From Candidatus Hydrogenedens sp. (lineage in GTDB: Bacteria > Hydrogenedentota > Hydrogenedentia > Hydrogenedentales > Hydrogenedentaceae), in NCBI GenBank assembly GCA_020216745.1, contig JAIWNQ010000261.1, positions 1 to 13,537 on the forward strand: 13,537 nucleotides of DNA, in the 5' to 3' direction. Position numbers and translations under genes: made by a program. Shown piece by piece: positions 8,032 through 13,537 of the stretch. Under the pieces are notes generated by a model. That model did no database searches, was not told where the DNA came from, and saw nothing but the letters and a program-made list of their open reading frames with translations. Every line of letters begins with the position of its first letter. Position 1 is the first letter of the stretch.

Positions 8032-8796
8032 CTATTTGTATTTTTCTAAATGTATTAAATGTTTTATCCTTCGTTCTGATTGAAGTTCCTTAATTTGATT
8101 GAATAATAACACACATTTATCAGATTTTAATTCAGGTAAGAATGATAATATAAAATTTCTTAATGTATCTTCATCAACAAAATCACAAAAAGAATCATAT
8201 AATTGCACAAGAGATTTCAATTTATCCTTTAATAAAATCGTTCTCTTTATTATCGCCGAATCTAAATCAATGATAAAAATTCGTTTACCATCTGTTGTTA
8301 GTAAATTCTTACCCGATACGTCCTTGTGGTATATTTTCTTTTCCCATAAGGAAAAAATGAGATTATGAATAGAATTGAAAAATTCGGGCAAGGAGACCCC
8401 TTTTTGGATATATATTTTATTCTTTACAAACATTTCAACATTACAACTATTATTGATAAATTCTGTTATAAAAATATGCTGGACTGGTATGAAATACTGA
8501 CGTAATTCAATATACCCGATAGGTTTAGGAGTTGAAATAGAATGAGAATCTAAATACCTGCTTATGTTCCAGGCATTCTTACACCGCCTACGAAGTAACA
8601 AATGCCTTATCATACCTTCAAAACGACTGTATGTTGTTTTCTTAACAAAATAATTATCTACTTTGAGTGAAATAGATTTATCTGTTTTTTTAATTATTTC
8701 TGTCGCATAATTGATTTTGGTTATCAAATCATCTATATCTACATCTCTATTATTTAGCAGAGCATGATATATTTGTTTTTTTATGATGATAGTCAT
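8032..8796 (-). CDS. WaaP/Kdo-type lipopolysaccharide core kinase-like protein
   Basis: 254 residues of the protein-kinase-like fold used by LPS sugar kinases (Kdo/WaaP group). Seen: VKKTTY (51-56), whose Lys52/53 matches the ATP-binding lysine; the alpha-C-like stretch KNAWNISRYLDSHSISTPKPIGYIE (73-97), typical of WaaP relatives; the catalytic loop YHKDVSGKNLL (156-166) with Asp159 and Asn164; and the metal-binding IIDLDSA (175-181) with Asp177. It probably transfers phosphate from ATP to an inner-core heptose or Kdo on the cytoplasmic face of the inner membrane. It starts 2 bp after the stop of the upstream KdkA-like gene and has no SD, so translation is probably coupled. The gene is very AT-rich (one 60-base stretch has 11 G+C). 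The substrate cannot be read from the sequence; a more distant small-molecule or protein kinase role is possible. Confidence 0.82.
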   Translation of the reverse strand: MTIIIKKQIYHALLNNRDVDIDDLITKINYATEIIKKTDKSISLKVDNYFVKKTTYSRFEGMIRHLLLRRRCKNAWNISRYLDSHSISTPKPIGYIELRQYFIPVQHIFITEFINNSCNVEMFVKNKIYIQKGVSLPEFFNSIHNLIFSLWEKKIYHKDVSGKNLLTTDGKRIFIIDLDSAIIKRTILLKDKLKSLVQLYDSFCDFVDEDTLRNFILSFLPELKSDKCVLLFNQIKELQSERRIKHLIHLEKYK

Positions 8797-8798
8797 AT

Positions 8799-9602
8799 CT
8801 AAAAAGTTATGTGTTTCTTAATCAAGGTTTTAATAGATACCCACGTTAGATGTGGAGATGCAAGAAGGTTTGCTAAAAATGAAAACGTAACATCTCCATA
8901 TCCTTTTAATAACGTATTATAAAAATGTAATGGTATATTTCTTTTAATAAATGAACGTTTTAATCGGATAAGATTAAAGGAACGATGAAAATTATTGAGA
9001 TTCTTCTTAGTCATTGCCTTATCGAAATCAATAAGAAAAACAGAATTGGATTTAGAATCAATTAAGATGTTTCTTGTCTGTAAATCTTTGTGATAGACCC
9101 CTAATCTATGCATTCTTTTTATAATCTCTCCTGTTTTTAGTGAAATATTTTGTTTCTCATCGTTAGAAATAGAATCAGATATTAAAAATTCTTCAAGGGT
9201 ATATGCGTCTGGGATATATTGTGTAATAACCCCACATTTATAAAAAACATGTTTTTTAATCCAGAAAATGCCTAAATACTCAGGAACAGGCAAATTGTTA
9301 TCTAATATACGGGTGAACAAATTAAATTCATTCAAACAACGATTTGTTAAAAACCAATACTTAAAAAAACTAAACAATCCACCATGTGTATATATCTTGA
9401 TTAATAGTTTATGTTCTGTGTCTATGGGTAATAGATATATAACATCTCTACCAACCGATAACGTTTTTATATTCTGTGGCAAGTCCCCATTAAGAATATT
9501 AAAACATACATGTTCTATATGTAAAGGTAAAGAGTTCTTTAAAATTAAATGTAAATTGTTTTTACGATGTGAAGAATAATTATTATTTGAATTTAATTGC
9601 AT
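8799..9602 (-). CDS. KdkA-like 3-deoxy-D-manno-octulosonic acid (Kdo) kinase
   Basis: 267 residues resembling KdkA, which phosphorylates Kdo on lipid A precursors. The N-lobe has LLIKIYTHGGLFSFF (66-80), matching the KdkA 'R-x-Y-x-x-GGL' pattern with Lys69 in the ATP-lysine position, followed by RCLNEFNLFTRILDNNLPVPEYLG (88-111) with Glu92 as the likely lysine partner. The catalytic loop is VYHKDLQTRNILID (169-182; Asp173, Asn178) and the metal site is LIDFDKA (190-196; Asp192). It is the first gene of the five-gene cluster. ATG 9602 is preceded by AT-rich DNA without an SD. With the adjacent WaaP-like kinase it forms a pair of related but clearly diverged kinases, presumably acting on two positions of the inner core. 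Strong AT bias compared with purM and pnt may reflect transfer or weak selection. Family assignment is good; the exact substrate is inferred. Confidence 0.86.
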   Translation of the reverse strand: MQLNSNNNYSSHRKNNLHLILKNSLPLHIEHVCFNILNGDLPQNIKTLSVGRDVIYLLPIDTEHKLLIKIYTHGGLFSFFKYWFLTNRCLNEFNLFTRILDNNLPVPEYLGIFWIKKHVFYKCGVITQYIPDAYTLEEFLISDSISNDEKQNISLKTGEIIKRMHRLGVYHKDLQTRNILIDSKSNSVFLIDFDKAMTKKNLNNFHRSFNLIRLKRSFIKRNIPLHFYNTLLKGYGDVTFSFLANLLASPHLTWVSIKTLIKKHITF

Positions 9603-9633
9603 AAAAAAATCTAAAATTTTAAGGTTAGAAATA

Positions 9634-9663
9634 ATTATAAATTAAGTGAATATTATTTTTGAA
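9634..9663 (-). promoter_or_regulatory. Candidate promoter for the kinase cluster
   Basis: Read on the minus strand, TTCAAA (9663-9658) and a perfect TATAAT (9639-9634) are separated by 18 bp and point toward the KdkA-like gene, whose ATG lies about 32 bases beyond. The -10 match is exact but the region is so AT-rich that chance matches are common. Confidence 0.3.
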
Positions 9664-9757
9664 ATAAGGAATATTGTACCCAGAGAAAAGCACGTAGAAT
9701 AAATGTAAATAATCTATATGTGAAAAAAACAAACCTCAACTTGTATGTTAAGGGAGG

Positions 9758-9787
9758 AGGCGGTAGGCTTGGGCGAACCTACCGCCT
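9758..9787. repeat. GC-rich 10-bp-stem hairpin
   Basis: AGGCGGTAGG (9758-9767) is exactly complementary to CCTACCGCCT (9778-9787), with a 10-base loop. No T-run follows on either strand, so it does not look like an intrinsic terminator. Its size and sharp GC contrast suit a dispersed REP-like palindrome or a protein-binding or RNA structure; only one copy is in the window. Confidence 0.75.
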
Positions 9788-9907
9788 AAATAGCGGGGGG
9801 TGTCTGAGAAATTGCTCTGTAGGCGCAAGAGGAAAATTCATATTCAATTTTATATCGAAGTTTTGGGCTGGTCTGAGGAATCGGGTATATGCAATTCCCA
9901 AACACCA

Positions 9908-9934
9908 AATATATAGTAGCACAATATATAGTAG
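9908..9934 (+). repeat. Two direct copies of AATATATAGTAG, 15-bp period
   Basis: The 12-base word begins at 9908 and again at 9923, separated by three bases (CAC). A pair of identical words with a 15-bp period in an intergenic region could be tandem binding sites for a regulator of pnt, or a small dispersed repeat. The low complexity of ATATATA makes chance more likely than usual. Confidence 0.5.
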
Positions 9935-10017
9935 TTTGTCAAGTATTTTTTCTAAAATTTTTTAAATATTTTTTTAATTTTTATGATTATTTAATGGTAG
10001 GTAAGTTGTTTGAAAAG

Positions 10018-10047
10018 TTGAAGTTTTTAATAACATTTTCTTATACT
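10018..10047 (+). promoter_or_regulatory. Candidate sigma-70-type promoter for the pnt operon
   Basis: TTGAAG (10018-10023) and TATACT (10042-10047) are 18 bp apart and lie about 65 bases before the pntAA ATG. They match the TTGACA/TATAAT consensus at four and five positions. A TTGACG at 10058 has no fitting -10 and was not preferred. Confidence 0.4.
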
Positions 10048-10113
10048 ATTTACTAAGTTGACGAAAGGAATTCTTTTTCAAACGAAAAATTAAATGATGA
10101 AGAGGGTATTTTT

Positions 10114-11247
10114 ATGATTTTCATTCCAAAGGAAGTTTACCCCAAAGAGACTCGAGTACCAATTGTTCCTGATACTGTAAAAAAATTAGTTAAGTTAGGG
10201 GCAGAGGTATGTATTGAGCACGATATGGGGTGGAGTTGCGGTTATTCAGATGCACAGTACACTGAAGTAGGTGCAAAAGTCATAGCCCGCGAAGATGGAT
10301 TAAAAAATGCAGATATTGTTCTTCGATTACGGAAACCTCCTATTGAAGAAATTAAATTAATGAAAAAAGGTTCTTTACATATTAGTTATTTGGAACCCTT
10401 CTTTGATTTTGCAATTCAAGATGAATTTATTAGGAATGAAGTAAATGCAATATCTATGGAAATGATTCCGAGAACCACATTAGCACAAAAAATGGATGCA
10501 CTGAGTTCGCAGGCGAATTTAGCGGGATATGTCGCAGTTATCGTTGCTGCACATAGATTACCTATGGTATTTCCGATGATGATGACACCAGCGGGAACCT
10601 TGAAACCCATTCGTATTTTTATTATTGGGTGTGGTGTTGCTGGTTTGCAGGCAATAGCCACCGCAAAACGATTAGGTGCCCGTGTGGAAGCCTTCGACAC
10701 AAGACCTGTGGTTGAAGAACAAGTATTATCATTAGGAGCGAAGTTTGTAAAAATCGATGTAGGACCCACAGGTCAGACTAAAGATGGTTATGCATTGGAA
10801 CTTACAGAGGAACAAAAGCAAAAACAGCGGGAAGGAATGAAAAAAGTTATAGCCCAGTCTGATGTAGTAATAACTACTGCTCAGGTCTTCGGTAAAAAAG
10901 CACCATTACTCGTTACGAACGATATGATAAAAGCAATGCGACCCGGTAGTGTTATTGTTGACCTTGCCGCAGAAACGGGAGGAAATGTCGAAGGTTCAAA
11001 ACCCGGCGAAGAAGTAATAATAGACAATGTTATTGTGATTGGAGCAGAGAATTTCCCGGGACGTGTAGCAGTTCATGCAAGTCAAATGTATTCTGCTAAT
11101 TTAGGAAATTTAGTGGAACACTTCTGGAATAAAGAAACAAAATCGTTTAATTACAAATTAGAAGATGAAATATTAAATGGTTGTCTAATTATTCATGAAG
11201 GCAAATTAAGAAATGAATTAATACAAAAGGCAAGGAGTTCACAATGA
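10114..11247 (+). CDS. pntAA: NAD(P) transhydrogenase alpha-1 subunit (NAD(H)-binding domain I)
   Basis: Cytoplasmic NAD(H)-binding subunit of proton-translocating transhydrogenase, which passes hydride from NADH to NADP+ with proton entry. The 377-residue length matches split alpha-1 subunits. Key features: the N-terminal KEVYPKETRVPIVP; the RQD loop IPRTTLAQKMDALSSQANLAGY with Arg120, Gln125 and Asp128 conserved at the spacing used to contact nicotinamide; the Rossmann loop IGCGVAGLQA (171-180); Asp195 at the end of the second strand (EAFDTRP), consistent with NAD(H) preference; and DLAAETGGNVEGS (283-295). It is related to alanine dehydrogenase, but the RQD loop and downstream partners settle the assignment. 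ATG 10114 has SD AGAGGG 7 bases upstream. The stop overlaps the next ATG as ATGA. Confidence 0.97.
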   Translation: MIFIPKEVYPKETRVPIVPDTVKKLVKLGAEVCIEHDMGWSCGYSDAQYTEVGAKVIAREDGLKNADIVLRLRKPPIEEIKLMKKGSLHISYLEPFFDFAIQDEFIRNEVNAISMEMIPRTTLAQKMDALSSQANLAGYVAVIVAAHRLPMVFPMMMTPAGTLKPIRIFIIGCGVAGLQAIATAKRLGARVEAFDTRPVVEEQVLSLGAKFVKIDVGPTGQTKDGYALELTEEQKQKQREGMKKVIAQSDVVITTAQVFGKKAPLLVTNDMIKAMRPGSVIVDLAAETGGNVEGSKPGEEVIIDNVIVIGAENFPGRVAVHASQMYSANLGNLVEHFWNKETKSFNYKLEDEILNGCLIIHEGKLRNELIQKARSSQ

Positions 11248-11735
11248 AAAAAAAGATAGTAAAACTAAATAAAATTCCATTGATGGGATGGGTAAGTTTG
11301 GTAGTTTTTGTATCCGTCCTATCCCTTTTATTTTTGGGAAGTTTCCCAAAGGTAAAGGCAGACAGTAATGCAGGTATGTCAACAACACCCGCAGTTGTTG
11401 CAACGGAATGTGCAACGGAACAGTCATTACCCAGTACCAGAGCGTTAAATCCGATGACATTACTTTTATTTACGTTCTTAATTGCGGTATTTCTTGGTGT
11501 GGAAATATTGACTAAAGTTCCATCCCAACTTCATACGCCCCTTATGTCCGGGTCAAATGCCATTTCGGGAATTACAGTCGTAGGTGCCTGTTTGGCAGCG
11601 GGACAGGGGAGAGATTCAGTGTTATTAATAGGTATCGGTATTATCGCAATGATTTGTGCAATGATAAATGTAGCAGGTGGTTATCTTGTTACAGACAGAA
11701 TGTTAAGAATGTTCAAAGGGAAGGAAAGGAAGTAG
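11244..11735 (+). CDS. pntAB: NAD(P) transhydrogenase alpha-2 membrane subunit with N-terminal extension
   Basis: Membrane subunit forming part of the proton path of transhydrogenase. The core (about 70-160) is typical: MTLLLFTFLIAVFLGVEIL, KVPSQLHTPLMSGSNAISGI (91-110), a third helix (124-148) and GGYLVTDRMLRMFKG (145-159). The full 163 residues are well above the ~100 usual for split alpha-2 subunits. The extra 65 residues hold a lysine-rich start (MKKKIVKLNK), a hydrophobic segment (14-33), then PKVKA-DS with Ala39 in a good signal-peptidase I position, and a low-complexity Thr/Ala linker. This may be a cleaved signal peptide, or a helix standing in for the additional first helix of the E. 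coli alpha subunit; either puts the next helix entering from the periplasm. Position 108 is Ser where many split enzymes have His. ATGA overlap with pntAA implies coupling. Confidence 0.93.
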   Translation: MKKKIVKLNKIPLMGWVSLVVFVSVLSLLFLGSFPKVKADSNAGMSTTPAVVATECATEQSLPSTRALNPMTLLLFTFLIAVFLGVEILTKVPSQLHTPLMSGSNAISGITVVGACLAAGQGRDSVLLIGIGIIAMICAMINVAGGYLVTDRMLRMFKGKERK

Positions 11736-11737
11736 CC

Positions 11738-13159
11738 GTGAACGAGACTATTAAAATATTAATTGAAGTTGCCTATATGGTATCGGCGGTTACCTTTATT
11801 CTGGGGCTGAAAATGCTCAGCAAACCCACAACCGCCATTAAAGGGAACATTATCTCCGGATTAGGGATGTGCCTTGCAATTGCTGTTACGCTTGTTAATC
11901 CGGTAATTAAATCCTATGAGTGGATAATAATTGGTGGACTTATTGGGAGTGTTATAGGAGCCATCGCTGCGATTAAAGTTCCGATGACCTCTATGCCCGG
12001 CTTTGTCGCATTTTTCAATGGAACAGGTGGACTTGCCAGCATGTTGGTAGGTTGGTCTGATTTCCATGTTACCTACACAGGCAAAGGTTATGGCGAATAC
12101 AGCCTTGAAAATATTGTTTTAATACTTGCTACCTATTTAGCAATGCTGATTGGTGGAGTTACATTTTCAGGAAGTATGGTTGCTTACGCAAAGTTAGAAG
12201 AAAAAATTCAAGGGAAACCTATTTTATTTAAAGGACAACAGTTAGTAAATGCTGTTGTATTAGGATTAGGCATCCTGATTGGAGTCCTTTTCTTTGCAAG
12301 TCCCAATGGTCCTTTAATTTATCCCGCAGTCATATTATTAATGATATTGGCGAATATCCTTGGTATTTTAGTGACCATCCCTATTGGTGGAGCAGATATG
12401 CCCGTCGTGATATGTTTATTAAACAGTTACTCAGGTATGGCAGCATGTGCCTCTGGTTTCGTATTAAATAATACCGTATTAATCGTAGCAGGCTCCTTAG
12501 TCGGTGCCAGTGGTATTATCCTAACTGCAATTATGTGTAAAGCCATGAACCGTTCCCTTGCGAATGTCTTATTTAGCGGTTTTGGTTCATCCGAAGGAGC
12601 AGTGAGCACTTCCGTAACCGGTGAAGTAAAAGCATTATCTCCTGAAGATGCTTATTTTGTATTGGAAGCGGCTCGCTCCGTCGTATTTGTGCCCGGTTAT
12701 GGTATGGCAGTGGCACAGGCACAACATGTAGTCAAGGAATTAGCCGACCTATTAGAAAAAAATGGAGCGGAAGTGAAATACGCCATTCACCCTGTTGCTG
12801 GTCGTATGCCAGGACACATGAATGTTTTATTAGCAGAAGCCAATGTCCCTTATGACCAATTATTGGAAATGGATGATATTAATCCAATAATTGATACCGT
12901 TGATGTTTGTATTGTAGTCGGGGCAAATGATGTTGTAAATCCATCCGCAAGAGAAGACCCCAAGAGTGCCATCTACGGAATGCCTATTATTAATGTAGAT
13001 TACGCCAAAACCTGTTTTGTCTTAAAGCGGTCTCTTGCTTCAGGCTTCTCCGGCGTAGAAAACCCGCTCTTCTTCAAAGAAAATACGCGAATGATTTTTG
13101 GCGATGCCAAACAAACTCTGACAGCATTAGTAAATCAGTTCAAAGAAGCACAAGAGTAA
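11738..13159 (+). CDS. pntB: NAD(P) transhydrogenase beta subunit (membrane domain II plus NADP(H)-binding domain III)
   Basis: Carries most proton-channel helices and the NADP(H) site. I choose GTG 11738-11740: AAGGAAAGGAAG lies just upstream, it starts 2 bp after pntAB, and it gives 473 residues with the usual N-terminus. The longer frame from ATG 11654 would overlap pntAB by 82 bp and add 28 atypical Cys/Arg-rich residues. About nine helices fill residues 8-275, including MPGFVAFFNGTGGLASMLVGW (86-106), SGSMVAYAKLEEKI and IPIGGADMPVVICLLNSYSG, with the conserved Asp and Asn. Domain III has PGYGMAVAQAQ (319-329), HPVAGRMPGHMNVLLAEA, GANDVVNPSAREDPKSAIYGMP and KRSLASGFSGVENPLFFKENTRMIFGDAK. 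Residue 94 is Asn at the position of E. coli beta-His91. Last gene of the operon; a stem-loop terminator follows 29 bp later. Confidence 0.97.
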   Translation: MNETIKILIEVAYMVSAVTFILGLKMLSKPTTAIKGNIISGLGMCLAIAVTLVNPVIKSYEWIIIGGLIGSVIGAIAAIKVPMTSMPGFVAFFNGTGGLASMLVGWSDFHVTYTGKGYGEYSLENIVLILATYLAMLIGGVTFSGSMVAYAKLEEKIQGKPILFKGQQLVNAVVLGLGILIGVLFFASPNGPLIYPAVILLMILANILGILVTIPIGGADMPVVICLLNSYSGMAACASGFVLNNTVLIVAGSLVGASGIILTAIMCKAMNRSLANVLFSGFGSSEGAVSTSVTGEVKALSPEDAYFVLEAARSVVFVPGYGMAVAQAQHVVKELADLLEKNGAEVKYAIHPVAGRMPGHMNVLLAEANVPYDQLLEMDDINPIIDTVDVCIVVGANDVVNPSAREDPKSAIYGMPIINVDYAKTCFVLKRSLASGFSGVENPLFFKENTRMIFGDAKQTLTALVNQFKEAQE

Positions 13160-13188
13160 TTATTGCAAACATTAGTAGTAATTTTGGT

Positions 13189-13228
13189 ACCCTTGTTGTA
13201 TGAAAATACAGCAAGGGTTAATTATTTT
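13189..13228 (+). terminator. Intrinsic terminator of the pnt operon
   Basis: ACCCTTGTTGTAT (13189-13201) pairs with ATACAGCAAGGGT (13206-13218), a continuous 13-pair stem with one G-T wobble and the tetraloop GAAA. TAATTATTTT follows (13219-13228). It begins 29 bp after the pntB stop. The tail is U-rich but interrupted. Stem, loop and position together make this convincing. Confidence 0.85.
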
Positions 13229-13320
13229 GGGAATATTAAACAAATTTCTGAACAAACGATATAAGAGGTCTTGATGTAAATTATACATTTTATTTTTGAC
13301 AAAATCTGACGGAAATATAA

Positions 13321-13360
13321 ACTCTTATAGTAGTAGACATGTGTGTCTGCCCTGAAGAGT
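13321..13360. repeat. Two-tier imperfect hairpin
   Basis: Outer arms ACTCTT (13321-13326) and AAGAGT (13355-13360) are complementary. Inside them GTAGACA (13333-13339) pairs with TGTCTGC (13344-13350), including one G-T pair, around the loop TGTG. An asymmetric internal loop separates the two stems. No T-run follows. It could be a REP-like element, an operator or an RNA structure. Confidence 0.6.
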
Positions 13361-13429
13361 GAATGTATGTAACAGATTTATCCTTGCTACCAAATGGATA
13401 GATTGGATGTTAATGTTTATTTTTTTTGG

Positions 13430-13447
13430 GGGAGCAGGGATGCTCCC
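13430..13447. repeat. 7-bp-stem G-rich hairpin behind a T-run
   Basis: GGGAGCA (13430-13436) pairs with TGCTCCC (13441-13447) around GGGA. A run of eight T lies upstream (13420-13427), the wrong side for a plus-strand intrinsic terminator, and nothing T-rich follows the reverse reading. Function unknown. Confidence 0.6.
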
Positions 13448-13509
13448 GATACATTATACCTTTAGAAATAAGTAAATCATAAAGAACATGGAGGAAAGGA
13501 TTGAAAAAA

Positions 13510-13537
13510 CTCTGTGGTTCTCTGTGTACTCTGTGGT
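13510..13537. repeat. CTCTGTG tandem repeat reaching the window edge
   Basis: Three units begin at 13510, 13520 and 13529: CTCTGTGGTT, CTCTGTGTA and CTCTGTGGT, a 9-10 base period. From memory, similar CTCTGTG-type repeats are frequent between genes in various environmental bacteria and give rise to spurious 'SVYSVV' ORFs; I could not check this. The array may continue beyond the window. Confidence 0.7.

Larger units (their letters stand above)
9603..10113. other. 511-bp divergent non-coding region
   Basis: This stretch between the kinase cluster and the pnt operon contains no convincing gene. An 81-codon GTG frame at 9720-9965 reads through a hairpin and lacks family features. Seen here: a minus-strand promoter candidate (9634-9663), a strong GC-rich hairpin (9758-9787), a G-rich run at 9794-9800, similar GTCTGAG-(A/G)AAT words 69 bp apart (from 9802 and 9871), a 12-bp direct repeat (9908-9934), a long A/T tract (about 9940-9990) and a plus-strand promoter candidate before pntAA. 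The G+C-rich patch 9750-9830 stands out against flanking AT-rich DNA. Confidence 0.7.
13160..13537. other. Non-coding 3' region with several structured elements
   Basis: After the pnt terminator no gene with recognisable features appears before the edge. The stretch holds a TTGACA at 13296-13301 with a weak TAAACT 16 bp later (13318-13323), a two-tier hairpin at 13321-13360, a T8 run followed by a G-rich hairpin at 13430-13447, and a CTCTGTG tandem repeat at the edge. ATG 13488 opens a frame (MEERIEKTLWFSVYSVV) that runs out of the window through the repeat; TTG 13501 with GGAGG 6 bases before is another possible start. Neither has family support. Confidence 0.6.

Noticed and set aside
9720..9965. 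81-codon plus-strand frame before pntAA
   Set aside because: It starts with GTG without an SD, reads straight through the hairpin 9758-9787 and low-complexity repeats, and resembles no protein family.
10094..10117. Seven-codon frame (MMKRVFL) ending in ATGA overlap with pntAA
   Set aside because: Looks like the ligase leader arrangement, but pntAA has its own well-spaced SD (AGAGGG, 10101-10106) and the small frame has none.
11654..11737. ATG 11654 as the pntB start, giving 501 residues
   Set aside because: It overlaps pntAB by 82 bp and adds 28 Cys/Arg-rich residues unlike PntB. GTG 11738 has an SD, follows the pntAB stop by 2 bp and gives a normal PntB N-terminus.
13420..13447. T-run plus hairpin as an intrinsic terminator
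   Set aside because: The T-run precedes the stem on the plus strand and no T-run follows it in either reading direction.
13510..13537. CTCTGTG units as the start of a CRISPR array
   Set aside because: The units are 9-10 bases, adjacent and without spacers, and no cas gene is present.

Overview
The window looks like chromosomal DNA of an AT-rich Gram-negative bacterium. It encodes two lipopolysaccharide-type inner-core sugar kinases and an O-antigen ligase/polymerase-like membrane protein, which imply a Kdo-containing LPS. The purine and transhydrogenase genes look like ordinary core genes. The lineage cannot be fixed from the sequence; an uncultured or sparsely sampled Gram-negative phylum is a guess. 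No rRNA, tRNA, transposase, phage gene or CRISPR array is visible.

Layout. (1) Positions 1-3191, minus strand: purM then purL, overlapping by 17 bp; purL runs off the left edge. Its N-terminus carries two PurS-like modules in tandem. (2) Positions 3192-3336: a divergent intergenic region with a consensus -10 hexamer, a strong Shine-Dalgarno (SD) and a possible 12-codon leader ORF that ends in an ATGA overlap with the next gene. (3) Positions 3337-4980, plus strand: a polytopic Wzy/WaaL-like protein with C-terminal TPRs. Its 3' end overlaps by 20 bp the convergent gene at 4961-6439. (4) Positions 9602 down to 4961, minus strand: a compact five-gene cluster (KdkA-like kinase, WaaP-like kinase, GAF histidine kinase, small two-helix membrane protein, TPR/zinc-ribbon/membrane protein) with gaps of 2, 31, 8 and 26 bp, probably one operon. 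The two kinase genes are markedly AT-rich and lack clear SD sequences. (5) Positions 9603-10113: a 511-bp divergent non-coding region with a GC-rich hairpin, short direct repeats and candidate promoters. (6) Positions 10114-13159, plus strand: a three-gene proton-translocating transhydrogenase operon (pntAA-pntAB-pntB), closed by a clear stem-loop terminator. (7) Positions 13160-13537: non-coding DNA with three structured elements and a CTCTGTG tandem repeat running off the right edge.

How the genes work together. purM and purL act at consecutive steps of IMP synthesis (FGAR to FGAM, then FGAM to AIR). The minus-strand cluster and the convergent ligase form an envelope/LPS neighbourhood: the kinases probably phosphorylate inner-core sugars and the ligase-like protein acts on undecaprenyl-linked glycans. 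The histidine kinase may link that cluster to a signal, but no response regulator is present. The pnt genes supply NADPH using the proton gradient. The most notable observation is that the membrane histidine associated with proton transfer in this family appears to be missing at both of its known alternative positions. No clearly new multi-gene defence or mobile system was seen.
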